NCBI GenBank assembly: GCA_902554035.1
Contig: CACDMX010000001.1
Coordinates: 122,243-186,236, forward strand
Length of the DNA: 63,994 bases
From: an uncultured Pelagibacteraceae bacterium
Lineage (GTDB): Bacteria; Pseudomonadota; Alphaproteobacteria; Pelagibacterales; Pelagibacteraceae
Direction: 5' to 3'
The position numbers were made by a program, and so were the translations under genes. Within the stretch, counting starts at the first letter, position 1. Each line of letters begins with the position of its first letter. The notes beneath the pieces are model-generated. The model saw nothing but the letters and a program-made list of their open reading frames with translations, had not been told where the DNA came from and searched no databases. This document shows, piece after piece, positions 1-9,194 of the stretch.

Positions 1-2568
1 CAATTCTTCTGATTTACCCTTCCAACCAATTTGTTGGTTGGGCTGTATATCATTCATCGTATTCTCTATATATTTAATAGCTTCAGCAAGAGTATAATTT
101 TCTGATATATTCGCAGAAATTGTTACTGCTCTTTGTCTGTTATATCTTTTTAACTTTTTTGGAGATCCTTCTTCTTTAAACTCAACTAAGTTTGCTAAAG
201 AAACAAGTTTTCCAGTTGTATTAGATCTAACAAAAATTTTTGCTAAGCCTTCTTTGCTTCTTCTGTCCATTAAAAACTGTTGAAGTATAATCGGATATTC
301 CTTACCAAGTTTATTAAATTTAGTGACAGTTTTACCACCATAAAGAGTTTCTAAGGTTTTACCTATAGAGTCTGATGATATTCCCAAATCTTTAGCTCTG
401 TTTTTATTAATTGATAATTTTATTTCAGGTTTATCCCTGGAGTAATCTGAGCCTATTCTACTTAAATTCTTATTTTTTCTTAATCTTTCCATAACTTCAT
501 TTTGAATTTTTTCTAATTCTTTATAACTATTTCCTAATATAACCATTTGGACTGGCTTTCTATAATTTGAAACTCTTATAGATTGAGGCGATATAGGAAA
601 TGCTACAGTTTCTGGAACTGTAACAATTTTTCCAATAGCTTGTCTCATTACTGTTATAGAGTCTAACTCTCTATTTTTCCAATGATCTAACAGAGCAATT
701 ATTATAAAACTATTAAAAGAATTTTTATTATCCCCAAAACCTGGAACTCTCATAATTAATCTTTTATAAGGTGTATCTTCAGATTGCAGGAGTGGAATTA
801 ATCTTTTTTCTACTTCTTCAGCTCTTTTTTCTGTATACTCAAAAGAACTACCTTCGTCAGTGTTACCTATAATAATATATACCCCTCTATCTTCCATAGG
901 TAACAATTCTTTTTTCGCAAAAGAGTATAGACCTGCAGAACAAATTATAACTAGTATTATAAATGAAATAACAGTTTTTTTCTTATTTAGCCAAAATAAC
1001 AATGTTTCTTTATATATTTTTAAAAATGAATTAAAAAAATCTCTAAATTTTGAGACGAAATAATTTTGCTTCGGGGTTTTTTTTAAAAATTTGCTTCCTA
1101 ACATTGGGGATAAAGTTAAAGCAACAAAAGAAGAAATTACAATTGAGAAGGATAAAGCTATAGCAGTTTCTCTAAACAATGTTCCAGCTATACCGTCTAT
1201 AAAAATTAAGGGCAAAAAAACAGCAATTAAAATTAGTGTAGTTGCAATAATCGCAAAAGTTATTTGTTTTGAGCCTTTATAGGCTGCTACTAACGAAGTT
1301 TCTCCGTTTTCAATTCTTCTGTATATTGCGTCAGTCATTATTACAGAATCATCTGTGATTATCCCTATTGCTAAAATAAAACTCAATAGTACAAAAATAT
1401 TTATTGAAAGACCAAAAAGGTATAAACCAAGAAAAGAAGCTATTAGACTCACAGGAAGCGCAACAGCAGGAACTATTACAGCCTTAAGATTTCCTAAAAA
1501 TAGATAAATTATTAATACTACCAACAAGAAAGCTATAACAAGTGTTTTGTAGACTTCTTTGATTGCAGCCCCAACATAGTTTGCTCTGTTAAAAGCAATT
1601 TCTAGTTTAAGATCACCTGGTAGAGTTTTTCTAACTTGTACTAATTTCTTTTTTATAGATTTTGAAAGTTCTACAGTAGAAGATCCACTTTTAGCATAAA
1701 TACCAATACCAACTGTTTTTAAATCTAAAGAATTCTTTTTTTGTGCTTTAAAAAGAGTTTTTTCGGAAACAGGGCCAAATTCTATGTTTGCAATATCGTC
1801 AAGTCTAACAATGCTATTTTTGATCTTCTTTAAAGGTAGGCCTTTTAATTTATCAATTTCATTATAAGATTTGTCTAAATTAAGTGTTAGATCAATATTA
1901 TTTGCTTCTAGAGTTCCCGCAGGCAAACTTATATTTTCAGTTCTCAAAGCATTCTCAACTTCTTGAATGGTTAAATCATTTGCAGCTAGTTTAATCGGAT
2001 CAATCCAAACTCTTACACTTAAATCTCTTAATCCACCTGTCCTTATTCGTCCAACATTTTTTACACTTGAAAATTGATCTACCAAATATCTTTCTGCATA
2101 ATCTCCAAGTTCCAGATCGCTCCATGTAGATGAGCTTAAAGCTAACCACATCGTGGTTGAAAAACCTGCTGATTGTTTTAGTATTTGTGGTGCATCAGCT
2201 TCACCAGGTAGATTATCCACGACTCTTGCAACTCTTTCTCTAATATCATTTGCTGCACTATCTAGATTTATATCGGTATTGAACTCAATGTTTATAGTAC
2301 TGTTACCATTTTCAGAATTTGAATCTATATTTTTAATTCCCTCAGAGCCACCTATTACATCTTCGAGGACCTGTGTTACTTCTTGGTCAACTATTTCCGC
2401 GGAGGCAGATTTGTAGTCAACTTTTACTTGAACTACAGGAGGCTGTAATCCACTTGGTAATTCTCTAACTGGCAATTCTGTAAAAACAAATATTCCAAAT
2501 ACAATTAAAACAAGAGACATCACCCAAGCGACAACTGGTCTTCTTATACTTATTTCAGTAATAAACAT
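1..2568 (-). CDS. RND family efflux transporter, inner-membrane pump (3' end beyond the window)
   Basis: AcrB/MexB-type proton-driven drug or lipid exporter. The reading frame is open from ATG at 2568 to the window edge (856 codons; full pumps are about 1,000-1,050), so the C-terminal part is missing. The N-terminus shows the usual start (MFITEISIRRPVVAWVMS), then a long periplasmic porter region. The TM4 proton-relay acidic pair is visible in IGIITDDSVIMTDA, the equivalent of AcrB Asp407/408. ATG follows directly on the stop codon of the upstream adaptor, so the two are surely co-transcribed. Substrate unknown. No TolC-like outer-membrane gene is in the window. Confidence 0.93.
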   Translation of the reverse strand, partial: MFITEISIRRPVVAWVMSLVLIVFGIFVFTELPVRELPSGLQPPVVQVKVDYKSASAEIVDQEVTQVLEDVIGGSEGIKNIDSNSENGNSTINIEFNTDINLDSAANDIRERVARVVDNLPGEADAPQILKQSAGFSTTMWLALSSSTWSDLELGDYAERYLVDQFSSVKNVGRIRTGGLRDLSVRVWIDPIKLAANDLTIQEVENALRTENISLPAGTLEANNIDLTLNLDKSYNEIDKLKGLPLKKIKNSIVRLDDIANIEFGPVSEKTLFKAQKKNSLDLKTVGIGIYAKSGSSTVELSKSIKKKLVQVRKTLPGDLKLEIAFNRANYVGAAIKEVYKTLVIAFLLVVLIIYLFLGNLKAVIVPAVALPVSLIASFLGLYLFGLSINIFVLLSFILAIGIITDDSVIMTDAIYRRIENGETSLVAAYKGSKQITFAIIATTLILIAVFLPLIFIDGIAGTLFRETAIALSFSIVISSFVALTLSPMLGSKFLKKTPKQNYFVSKFRDFFNSFLKIYKETLLFWLNKKKTVISFIILVIICSAGLYSFAKKELLPMEDRGVYIIIGNTDEGSSFEYTEKRAEEVEKRLIPLLQSEDTPYKRLIMRVPGFGDNKNSFNSFIIIALLDHWKNRELDSITVMRQAIGKIVTVPETVAFPISPQSIRVSNYRKPVQMVILGNSYKELEKIQNEVMERLRKNKNLSRIGSDYSRDKPEIKLSINKNRAKDLGISSDSIGKTLETLYGGKTVTKFNKLGKEYPIILQQFLMDRRSKEGLAKIFVRSNTTGKLVSLANLVEFKEEGSPKKLKRYNRQRAVTISANISENYTLAEAIKYIENTMNDIQPNQQIGWKGKSEEL

Positions 2569-3438
2569 TTATTTAGTAATTGGTTTTATTTTGCCTTTTG
2601 GGTTTACTTTTTTAAGCCCTGCTGCAACAATCATGTCACCTTCGTCAAGACCTGATAATATTTCTACAAGACCTTCATTTCTAGTACCAATAATTACCTC
2701 TTTTTTTTCTATATTATTATCCTCTATAACTTTATAAACGTAAGCTTTATTTCCTTCTAGTATTACACTAGTGTCAGGAATGCCTAGAGAATTTCTTTCA
2801 TTAAATTTGATTGTAACTTCTAAAAGCGAACCTGGAATTAATTCAAATTTTTCGTTATTAATCTTTATTCTTATCAGAAGACTTCTTGTCTCAGCATTAA
2901 TACGGCTTGATACTCCATCAACTTTACCAGAATAAACTTTTTTTTTGTTTCCCGAAAATTTTGCTTCTATTGGAAGATTTTTTTTTATCTCATTAGCAAA
3001 AGTTTCTGGAATTTTAAGATCTGAGTAAATTGTAGAATTATCATCTAATGTAATTATAATTGAATTTTCAGAGTCTAGGGTATCTTCTGTTAAGCCTCTA
3101 TAACCAAGCATACCATTAAATGGTGCAGCTATAATTCTTTCTTTGAGTTTTACAATAACTTGTCCTTCTTTTACATAATCTTTAAGTTTTAATTCTGAAA
3201 GCAATTCATTTTTTTTTACTCTGAAAGATGTAGTTTTTTTTGAAATAGCTGTTCCAAAACTATCAATTTTTTCAAAAAAATTTTCACTCCTTACTTCTGT
3301 TACAATTACCCCAGGTGGAGGTCTTTTGCTAAATTTTTTTTGGAAGTGTGCCCCGATCATAGTTCTTGCTATTATTACTACCGCAATAATAAGAAAAAAA
3401 ATTGATATAATAGTTATAAGTTTTGTAGATTTTTTCAT
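2569..3438 (-). CDS. RND periplasmic adaptor (membrane fusion protein), apparently lacking the alpha-hairpin
   Basis: Partner of the downstream RND pump; it bridges the pump toward the outer membrane. One N-terminal membrane anchor (about residues 9-27) is followed by lipoyl-like sequence. The first lipoyl half (YVKEGQVIVKLK) runs straight into the second half (ERIIAAPFNGMLGYRG). In typical adaptors a coiled-coil hairpin of about 60-100 residues separates these halves. The beta-barrel and membrane-proximal domains follow and look intact. The 289-residue length against a usual 350-400 fits loss of just the hairpin. ATG at 3438; the TAA stop abuts the pump ATG. Confidence 0.88.
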   Translation of the reverse strand: MKKSTKLITIISIFFLIIAVVIIARTMIGAHFQKKFSKRPPPGVIVTEVRSENFFEKIDSFGTAISKKTTSFRVKKNELLSELKLKDYVKEGQVIVKLKERIIAAPFNGMLGYRGLTEDTLDSENSIIITLDDNSTIYSDLKIPETFANEIKKNLPIEAKFSGNKKKVYSGKVDGVSSRINAETRSLLIRIKINNEKFELIPGSLLEVTIKFNERNSLGIPDTSVILEGNKAYVYKVIEDNNIEKKEVIIGTRNEGLVEILSGLDEGDMIVAAGLKKVNPKGKIKPITK

Positions 3439-3440
3439 TT

Positions 3441-4259
3441 TTATTCAATCATACCATATTCAGCCCAAGAGCCATCATAAACAGTTGGAGAATATTTATC
3501 ATTAATCAAAGAATATGCCAGAGCTAAAACTGCAGCTGTAATTCCAGATCCACATGTAAATACTATATTATTTTCATTAACGACTCCTAAATCTTCAAAT
3601 TTTTTTTTTATAAAATTTTTATCCTTAAAAGTTTTGTCATCTCTATTAATTAGATCGCCAAAAGGAAGACAAAATGAATTTTTAATTGATCCGCTTCTAA
3701 GCCCAGATCTTGGCTCTTTTTCTAATCCTAAAAATCTATTTTTACTTCTCGCATCTATAACTTTAAATTTTTTATCTGTGATATTTTTATCTATTTCCAC
3801 TTTATTCTTTACCAAATGAATATTTTTTGTTGATGAATAATTAGTACTTATTATTTTTGTTTTTTTATTTGTAATCTTTTTATTCTCTTTTTTCCATTTA
3901 AAAAATCCACCATCAAGAACAGATACTAAATTTGGATTATGTCCAAAAAAAATAAATGTATACCAGCATCTACATGAACTTAAAACATCAGAGTTATCGT
4001 ATATAACTATTTTATCAGAATTAGAAATTCCAAAATTAGAAACTATTTTATCCCATTCTTGTTTTTCTGGAAGCATATGTGGTAATTTATTTTTTTTATT
4101 TGAGTTTTTGTCGATATCAAAAAAAATAGCATTATCAATATGTTGATTATTATACTCTTCAAATCCATTTCTCTTTACATTAGGCATATGCCATGATGAG
4201 TCTATAATTTTTACATCTGAATGATTCTTGCTTAACCACTCTGTTGAGACTAAACTCAT
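3441..4259 (-). CDS. sseA: 3-mercaptopyruvate/thiosulfate sulfurtransferase (two rhodanese domains)
   Basis: Transfers sulfane sulfur from 3-mercaptopyruvate or thiosulfate to an acceptor such as cyanide or thiols; cytoplasmic. The 272 residues hold two rhodanese domains. The second has the persulfide cysteine at about residue 236 in CGSGITA, the loop type typical of mercaptopyruvate sulfurtransferases. The first domain carries WLSKNHSDVKIIDSSWHMP and FFDIDKNS, as in SseA. It lies 2 bases upstream of the efflux adaptor and 2 bases downstream of msrA on the same strand, so a sulfur/redox stress operon is plausible. Confidence 0.9.
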   Translation of the reverse strand: MSLVSTEWLSKNHSDVKIIDSSWHMPNVKRNGFEEYNNQHIDNAIFFDIDKNSNKKNKLPHMLPEKQEWDKIVSNFGISNSDKIVIYDNSDVLSSCRCWYTFIFFGHNPNLVSVLDGGFFKWKKENKKITNKKTKIISTNYSSTKNIHLVKNKVEIDKNITDKKFKVIDARSKNRFLGLEKEPRSGLRSGSIKNSFCLPFGDLINRDDKTFKDKNFIKKKFEDLGVVNENNIVFTCGSGITAAVLALAYSLINDKYSPTVYDGSWAEYGMIE

Positions 4260-4261
4260 TA

Positions 4262-4708
4262 TTAATTTCTTTTTTGAATGTATTTTTGATGATAATCTTC
4301 TGCTTTACAGTAGTTTTTTTGTTCAGAAATATTTGTTTTTATTTTTCCATTAAATTTTTCATTTAATTTAGATTTTATATCTTCAGCAATTTTTTTTTGA
4401 GTATCATTTGTAAAAAAAATTTCACTTCTATATTGTGTTCCTATATCAGGACCTTGTCTATTTAATGTAGTTGGGTCGTGCATTTCGAAAAATTTTTTTA
4501 ATAGATTATCGTAAGTAATAATTTTTTCATCAAATTCTATTTTTACAACTTCAGCATGATTTGTAGATCCAGTGCATACTTCCTCATAAGTGGTTGAATT
4601 TCTATTTCCACCACAATACCCAACTTCTGTTTTTAATACACCTTCAACTTTTGAAAATTTTTCTTCTGGTCCCCAAAAACATCCTAAAGCTAATATTGCT
4701 ATTTCCAT
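4262..4708 (-). CDS. msrA: Peptide-methionine (S)-S-oxide reductase MsrA
   Basis: Reduces methionine-S-sulfoxide in oxidised proteins using thioredoxin. The catalytic motif GCFWGPE puts the nucleophilic Cys at residue 10, and YHQKYIQK near the C-terminus is the family's conserved end. At 148 residues it is a compact MsrA. The resolving cysteine is probably the one in NYCKAEDYHQ. First gene of the minus-strand run msrA-sseA-adaptor-pump; divergent from the DMT exporter across 35 bases. Confidence 0.93.
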   Translation of the reverse strand: MEIAILALGCFWGPEEKFSKVEGVLKTEVGYCGGNRNSTTYEEVCTGSTNHAEVVKIEFDEKIITYDNLLKKFFEMHDPTTLNRQGPDIGTQYRSEIFFTNDTQKKIAEDIKSKLNEKFNGKIKTNISEQKNYCKAEDYHQKYIQKRN

Positions 4709-4743
4709 TGATTATTACACTAAATTATCTAAAAGTTATTACT

Positions 4744-5625
4744 ATGTTGTCTAAAAATCAATTGGGCTTTTTGTACATGTTCCTTTCTGTTTGTGCATTT
4801 TCAGTTATGGATTTGATTGTTAAATGGTCGGAAAACTATCCATTGGGACAGGTATTGTTTTTTAGAGGGTCTTTTGGATTATTATTTTACTTTTTAATAA
4901 TACCCAGGAAAAGACTTAGAAATTTTTATTATACAAAAAGACCTGGACTTCATTTTCTAAGGTGTTTTTTTGGATTAATAGCCCTATTAGCAATATTTAT
5001 TGCTTTAAGAAATTTACCTTTGGCCACAGTGGTTAGTATTTCTTTTGCAGCACCAATTTTTACTACAATTTTTTCAATTTTTTTTTTAAGTGAAAAAGTT
5101 GGATTTTTTAGATGGCTAGCTGTTTTTGTAGGCTTTATTGGAATTGTAATTATAACCGAACCAGGCTTCAGTTCTTTAAATATATATTATATTTATCCTA
5201 TTATTTTTTGTTTGGGACTATCCTATGTTGCTATAGCCATAAGACAATTATCATCAACCGAACCTGTTTGGTTAATATCATTAAATTTTTCTGCGGCTAT
5301 AACTTTTATAAGTTTTTTTACAATACCATTTGGTTGGATTATGCCAGATATAAAAGACTTAATTTTATTATCTTTTATAGGGATCTTCGGGGGAGTTGCA
5401 AATTTATGGTTAAGTCAATCCTATAAATACTCAGAGGTATCTTTAGTAACGCCTTTAAAATATTTAGCACTAGTTTTTGCAATAATTTTTGGATTTTTCA
5501 TTTGGGGAGAAATACCAACATTAAAAACTTTAATGGGCGCATTATTAGTTATAATTTCTTCTGCGATTATATTTAGAAGAGAAATTACTTTAAAAAAACA
5601 GGTTACAATTACACGACATGACTAA
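4744..5625 (+). CDS. DMT-superfamily (EamA) transporter
   Basis: Ten-helix drug/metabolite-type permease (293 residues) built of two EamA repeats, probably exporting or importing a small metabolite; substrate unknown. The N-terminal repeat begins LGFLYMFLSVCAFSVMDLIVK and the second repeat has LLSFIGIFGGVANLWLSQ and LGAL-type ends. The frame is open further upstream to 4594, but that would overlap msrA; ATG at 4744 starts directly before the first helix. The 3' end overlaps the next gene by 8 bases. Confidence 0.88.
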   Translation: MLSKNQLGFLYMFLSVCAFSVMDLIVKWSENYPLGQVLFFRGSFGLLFYFLIIPRKRLRNFYYTKRPGLHFLRCFFGLIALLAIFIALRNLPLATVVSISFAAPIFTTIFSIFFLSEKVGFFRWLAVFVGFIGIVIITEPGFSSLNIYYIYPIIFCLGLSYVAIAIRQLSSTEPVWLISLNFSAAITFISFFTIPFGWIMPDIKDLILLSFIGIFGGVANLWLSQSYKYSEVSLVTPLKYLALVFAIIFGFFIWGEIPTLKTLMGALLVIISSAIIFRREITLKKQVTITRHD

Positions 5626-6244
5626 ACCACCTTACTACTGGAATAAAGCAAAAAATCATTTATCAAAAAAAGATAAAGTGATGAAATTTCTTATAAAGAA
5701 GTTTAGAGATAAGACATTAGTTTCAAGAAAAGACATTTTTTTCTCACTTTGCAAAAGTATAATAGGACAACAAATTAGCGTTGCGGCTGCCAATTCAGTT
5801 TTTAAAAGGTTTAAAAAGGAATGTGGCGGAACAATAAGTCCTAAGGTTGTGAATAAAATTAATACAATTAAACTAAAAAAATGTGGTTTAAGTAGACAAA
5901 AAGTCAAAGGTATAAAAGAACTCTCTCAAAAGTTTATAAATAAATCATTTAAACCTAATTTAATAAAAAAAATGAGTGATGAAGAGGCAATTGTTTATCT
6001 TTCAAGTCTAAGACAAATAGGAAGATGGTCTGCTGAAATGATACTAATTTTTACGCTTAATAGACCAAATATCTGGCCAATTCAGGATATAGGCTTGTTA
6101 AGAGCAATATCAAATAATTATAATAAAAAATATTTGCCTCCAGCTATATTTGTTGAAAATTTAAAAAAGAAATTTTCACCATATTGTTCAGTTGCTACAT
6201 GGTATTTATGGAGGTCGATAGATGACGAGCCAGTTCAGTATTAG
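5618..6244 (+). CDS. DNA-3-methyladenine glycosylase II (HhH-GPD, AlkA-like)
   Basis: Base-excision repair glycosylase that removes alkylated purines. The helix-hairpin-helix is LRQIGRWSAEMILIF and the catalytic Asp is at about residue 157 in WPIQDIGLLRA. SIIGQQISVAAANSVFKR is the usual first helix pair. The 208 residues match single-domain AlkA forms without the N-terminal TBP-like domain. Overlaps the transporter stop by 8 bases, so it is translationally coupled. Confidence 0.9.
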   Translation: MTKPPYYWNKAKNHLSKKDKVMKFLIKKFRDKTLVSRKDIFFSLCKSIIGQQISVAAANSVFKRFKKECGGTISPKVVNKINTIKLKKCGLSRQKVKGIKELSQKFINKSFKPNLIKKMSDEEAIVYLSSLRQIGRWSAEMILIFTLNRPNIWPIQDIGLLRAISNNYNKKYLPPAIFVENLKKKFSPYCSVATWYLWRSIDDEPVQY

Positions 6245-6253
6245 AAATTTGTA

Positions 6254-7147
6254 TTAAATTTCAATCCACTTTTTTAGTTTTTCTTTATTTTCTAAAATAT
6301 AGTTTGGTAATAAATCAATATTAATTTTATTTAAAATACTTCCTCTATCAAATTGATTCATACGTTGATCTGTTGTTAAATTATAGACAGTTTTTCTTTG
6401 TTTTATTAAATTTTTAATTTTTTCGGCTCCAATGGGATTCAATTCATACTCTCTATGATGAAGATAAGATTTAAGTTTTTTTTCAATTTCTTCTGGAGTT
6501 TTTAAATAAGAAAAATGCCATCCTCCGTTTTCTATAAAGTTTATATTACTATATTTATTATTAGATAATATCACGTCTAAACGCCACCATGGATAAGATC
6601 TATCTTTAATATTTCTAAGCCATTGAGGAGATTTTAAATTTTTCAATTGGCAAGCTTTTGATCCTACCCAAATATAGTTTTCTAATTTTAGATTAAATTT
6701 ATAGTACATCATATCTTGTCTAAAAAAAATGAAACGATTGTTTATATTTTTAAAATCAACATTTTTTAAATTTGGAATCTCATCTAAATCAGAAATTATA
6801 ATCCAGTCATTTTTATTAGCTTGAGAAAGACAATTTTTAATATAATTTCTTTGAAAATTTTCTCTTTTAATAGCATTTAGAATGTACTTGGAGTTTATTT
6901 GATGTTCATTATCTTTTACATTTATTTCTTCAATTCCTTGAGGCTGTTCTTTAACTAAAAGATATTCAATTTTATTTTCATATTGTTTATATTTTTCTTT
7001 TTTAAAACGAGGTCTTTTTGTTTCACCTTTATGATTATAGCTAGACTCGATAATTATGAATTTATCAACAAATTTATCTAGATAATTCAACCTAAGATCT
7101 AATAATAAGTCTTCATCAAAATACATGAAACAGTCAAAAATTTTCAT
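6254..7147 (-). CDS. Glycosyltransferase family 17 protein
   Basis: Related to beta-1,4-mannosyl-glycoprotein N-acetylglucosaminyltransferases (GT17); in bacteria these usually modify surface glycans. Family marks are the N-terminal MKIFDCFMYFDEDLLLDLRL, the FIIIESSYNHKG segment, DWIIISDLDEIP (probable nucleotide-sugar/metal-binding DxD-like site) and GGWHFSYLKTPEEI. 297 residues. It stands alone between a plus-strand repair gene and a divergent phosphoribosyltransferase. Acceptor unknown. Confidence 0.88.
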   Translation of the reverse strand: MKIFDCFMYFDEDLLLDLRLNYLDKFVDKFIIIESSYNHKGETKRPRFKKEKYKQYENKIEYLLVKEQPQGIEEINVKDNEHQINSKYILNAIKRENFQRNYIKNCLSQANKNDWIIISDLDEIPNLKNVDFKNINNRFIFFRQDMMYYKFNLKLENYIWVGSKACQLKNLKSPQWLRNIKDRSYPWWRLDVILSNNKYSNINFIENGGWHFSYLKTPEEIEKKLKSYLHHREYELNPIGAEKIKNLIKQRKTVYNLTTDQRMNQFDRGSILNKINIDLLPNYILENKEKLKKWIEI

Positions 7148-7194
7148 AAATTTATATTATTTTAAATAATTTTTATTATGATACCAAAATTAGT

Positions 7195-7722
7195 ATGAGC
7201 AATAAATTAATAATTAGCTTTGAAGAGTACTTAGATACTGTTGAAAAACTTGCTGTTAAGATTCATCAAAATTACAAACCAACTGTTTTAGTAGGTATAA
7301 TGAGAGGTGCAGCACCAATAATAGATATTCTATCGAGAATATTAAAACTTCCAACAGCCTATATAGTGATTCAGAGTTACTCAGGAAAAGGAATTCAGGA
7401 CAAACAAGGAAAATTAATGTTTGCGAGAGAAATTAGTTCATTAGCAGTATCAAAAGATTTTAATAAAGTACTTTTAGCTGATGACTTGTCAGACACAGGT
7501 CTTACGCTGAATAAAAGTATTGAGTGGTTAAAGAATTACAATCCAATCAAAAATAATATTAATGAAATTAAAACAGCATGTCTTTGGAAAAAAAAGTCAT
7601 CAACTTTTACACCTGATTTTTGTTCTGTATTATTGGACTCTGATCCTTGGATTGTGCAACCAACTGAACATTATGAGGAAATAGATATTAGCAAAATAAT
7701 AACGAAGCATAAAAAAGGCTAG
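7195..7722 (+). CDS. Purine phosphoribosyltransferase (Gpt/hypoxanthine-type)
   Basis: Converts a purine base plus PRPP to the nucleotide. The PRPP-binding loop is VLLADDLSDTGLTL and the N-terminal substrate loop is VLVGIMRGAAPI. The C-terminal DSDPWIVQPTEHYE resembles xanthine/hypoxanthine-guanine enzymes. 175 residues. It converges on an NCS2 purine permease across a shared terminator, so uptake and salvage of the same base is likely. Which purine is used cannot be read from sequence. Confidence 0.82.
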   Translation: MSNKLIISFEEYLDTVEKLAVKIHQNYKPTVLVGIMRGAAPIIDILSRILKLPTAYIVIQSYSGKGIQDKQGKLMFAREISSLAVSKDFNKVLLADDLSDTGLTLNKSIEWLKNYNPIKNNINEIKTACLWKKKSSTFTPDFCSVLLDSDPWIVQPTEHYEEIDISKIITKHKKG

Positions 7723-7741
7723 TGTTAAGCTAGCCTTTTTT
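7711..7741. terminator. Bidirectional Rho-independent terminator
   Basis: Perfect stem GGCTAG (7717-7722) / CTAGCC (7730-7735) with a 7-base loop, extended by A6 on the left and T6 on the right, so a U-tract follows on either strand. It serves the phosphoribosyltransferase, whose stop codon lies in the left arm, and the convergent NCS2 permease. Confidence 0.88.
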
Positions 7742-7750
7742 ATTTTTAAA

Positions 7751-9061
7751 TTATGCTACAGTAAAACTTATGATGCTTAGCACAGCAATTACCCAAATTG
7801 CAGGAGAGGTATCAGAAAATTTTCCAGTAAATATTTTTATAAGAGCATAAGAAACGAATGCAAGCGCTATACCATTGCTTATACTATATGTTAATGGCAT
7901 AGTTATCATAGCAACTATTGCGGGTGCAGACTCAGCAATGTCATCCCATTCTATGTCTGTAATATTTTTTACAAATAGAATTGCCACATATAATAGAGCA
8001 GCTCCATCTATTTCTTTAGGCAAACTTGTAGCTAGGGGAGAAAAAAACAAACACGCTAAAAATAGGATCCCAATTACCAGAGACGTCATTCCAGTTCTAC
8101 CTCCAGCTTTAACTCCTGCACCAGACTCTACATAACTTGTGACTGTTGTTGTTCCCATCAACGCACCAGCAACTGTTCCAACGCTATCAGAAAGCATTGC
8201 TTTGTTTATGTCTTGGACTTTTCCTTTGCTATCAACTTTTCCAGCAACATTAGCTACTGACGTAAGTGTTCCCGCAGTATCAAAAAAATCTATGAAAAGT
8301 AAAGTAAAAATTACTGTAGACATACTTGCCGTCATTGCTGCGGTAAGATCAAAATCAAATAAATATGTCATTGGGGGAGGTGTACTTACCACACCATTAA
8401 ACTTAGCTAATCCACTTGCCCAAGCAATAATACTAAAAGCAATAATTCCAATTATAATATTTCCTTTTACTTTTAACTTTTCTAAAACTACCATCGAGAC
8501 AAAAGCTAAACATCCAAGCAGAACTAAAGGGTTTTTAATGTCGCCCAAAGTAACTAGAGTTACAGGGTGATCTCCAACAACTCCCATAATTTCCAATCCG
8601 ATTATTGCTAAAAATAGTCCAATACCAGCCCCTATTCCAAGTTTTAAACTTCTTGGTATTGAATTAATTAACCAAGCTCTAATTGGTGTTAAAGATATTA
8701 TTAAAAATAATACTCCTGCTACCAATACAGCTCCTAATGCTGCTTGAGGTGTATATCCCATACCAGCAACCACACCAAAGGCAACAAATGCGTTAATACC
8801 CATTCCTGGAGCTAAGCCAATTGGCCAAGTTTTTCCATAGAATGCCATGATGAAACATGCGATTGCTGTAGCTAAAATAGTAGCCGTGAATACTGCTCCA
8901 AAATCAAAAAAGCCTTTTTCTGGTCCAGCAAATTCACCAGATAATATAAAAGGATTTAAAAACATAATATAAGCCATTGTTAAAAATGTAGTTACACCAG
9001 CGATTACTTCTGTTTTAAAATCAGTTTTATGTTTTTTATAATTAAAATATTTTTCTAACAT
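7751..9061 (-). CDS. NCS2-family purine permease (AzgA/guanine-hypoxanthine type)
   Basis: Proton-coupled nucleobase importer with about 12-14 membrane segments, 436 residues. AzgA-clade marks are EVIAGVTTFLTMAYIMFLNP at the start, GLAPGMGINAFVAFGVV, and TSYVESGAGVKAGGRTG in the later substrate-binding segment. A strong Shine-Dalgarno (GGGAGGA) precedes ATG at 9061. Probably feeds the convergent phosphoribosyltransferase. The 133-base region upstream shows no riboswitch consensus that I recognise. Confidence 0.9.
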   Translation of the reverse strand: MLEKYFNYKKHKTDFKTEVIAGVTTFLTMAYIMFLNPFILSGEFAGPEKGFFDFGAVFTATILATAIACFIMAFYGKTWPIGLAPGMGINAFVAFGVVAGMGYTPQAALGAVLVAGVLFLIISLTPIRAWLINSIPRSLKLGIGAGIGLFLAIIGLEIMGVVGDHPVTLVTLGDIKNPLVLLGCLAFVSMVVLEKLKVKGNIIIGIIAFSIIAWASGLAKFNGVVSTPPPMTYLFDFDLTAAMTASMSTVIFTLLFIDFFDTAGTLTSVANVAGKVDSKGKVQDINKAMLSDSVGTVAGALMGTTTVTSYVESGAGVKAGGRTGMTSLVIGILFLACLFFSPLATSLPKEIDGAALLYVAILFVKNITDIEWDDIAESAPAIVAMITMPLTYSISNGIALAFVSYALIKIFTGKFSDTSPAIWVIAVLSIISFTVA

Positions 9062-9194
9062 TTTTCCTCCCTAAAATTTTAATAATAACTTAATTGATTC
9101 TGGACAAAATTTCTCTCTTAATTCAAGGTTTATTAACATTTTACAACTTATAAGTTTATATTTAAGATAAATTAAACCTGCTACTATTTTTAAT

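Noticed and set aside
4594-4743. N-terminal 50-residue extension of the DMT transporter
   Set aside because: It overlaps msrA on the other strand and adds non-helical sequence before a normal EamA start.
8139-8570. Plus-strand ORF of 143 codons inside the permease gene
   Set aside because: Antisense shadow of a clearly recognisable NCS2 permease.
9062-9194. Purine riboswitch upstream of the NCS2 permease
   Set aside because: None of the conserved three-way-junction sequence is visible; only a strong Shine-Dalgarno.
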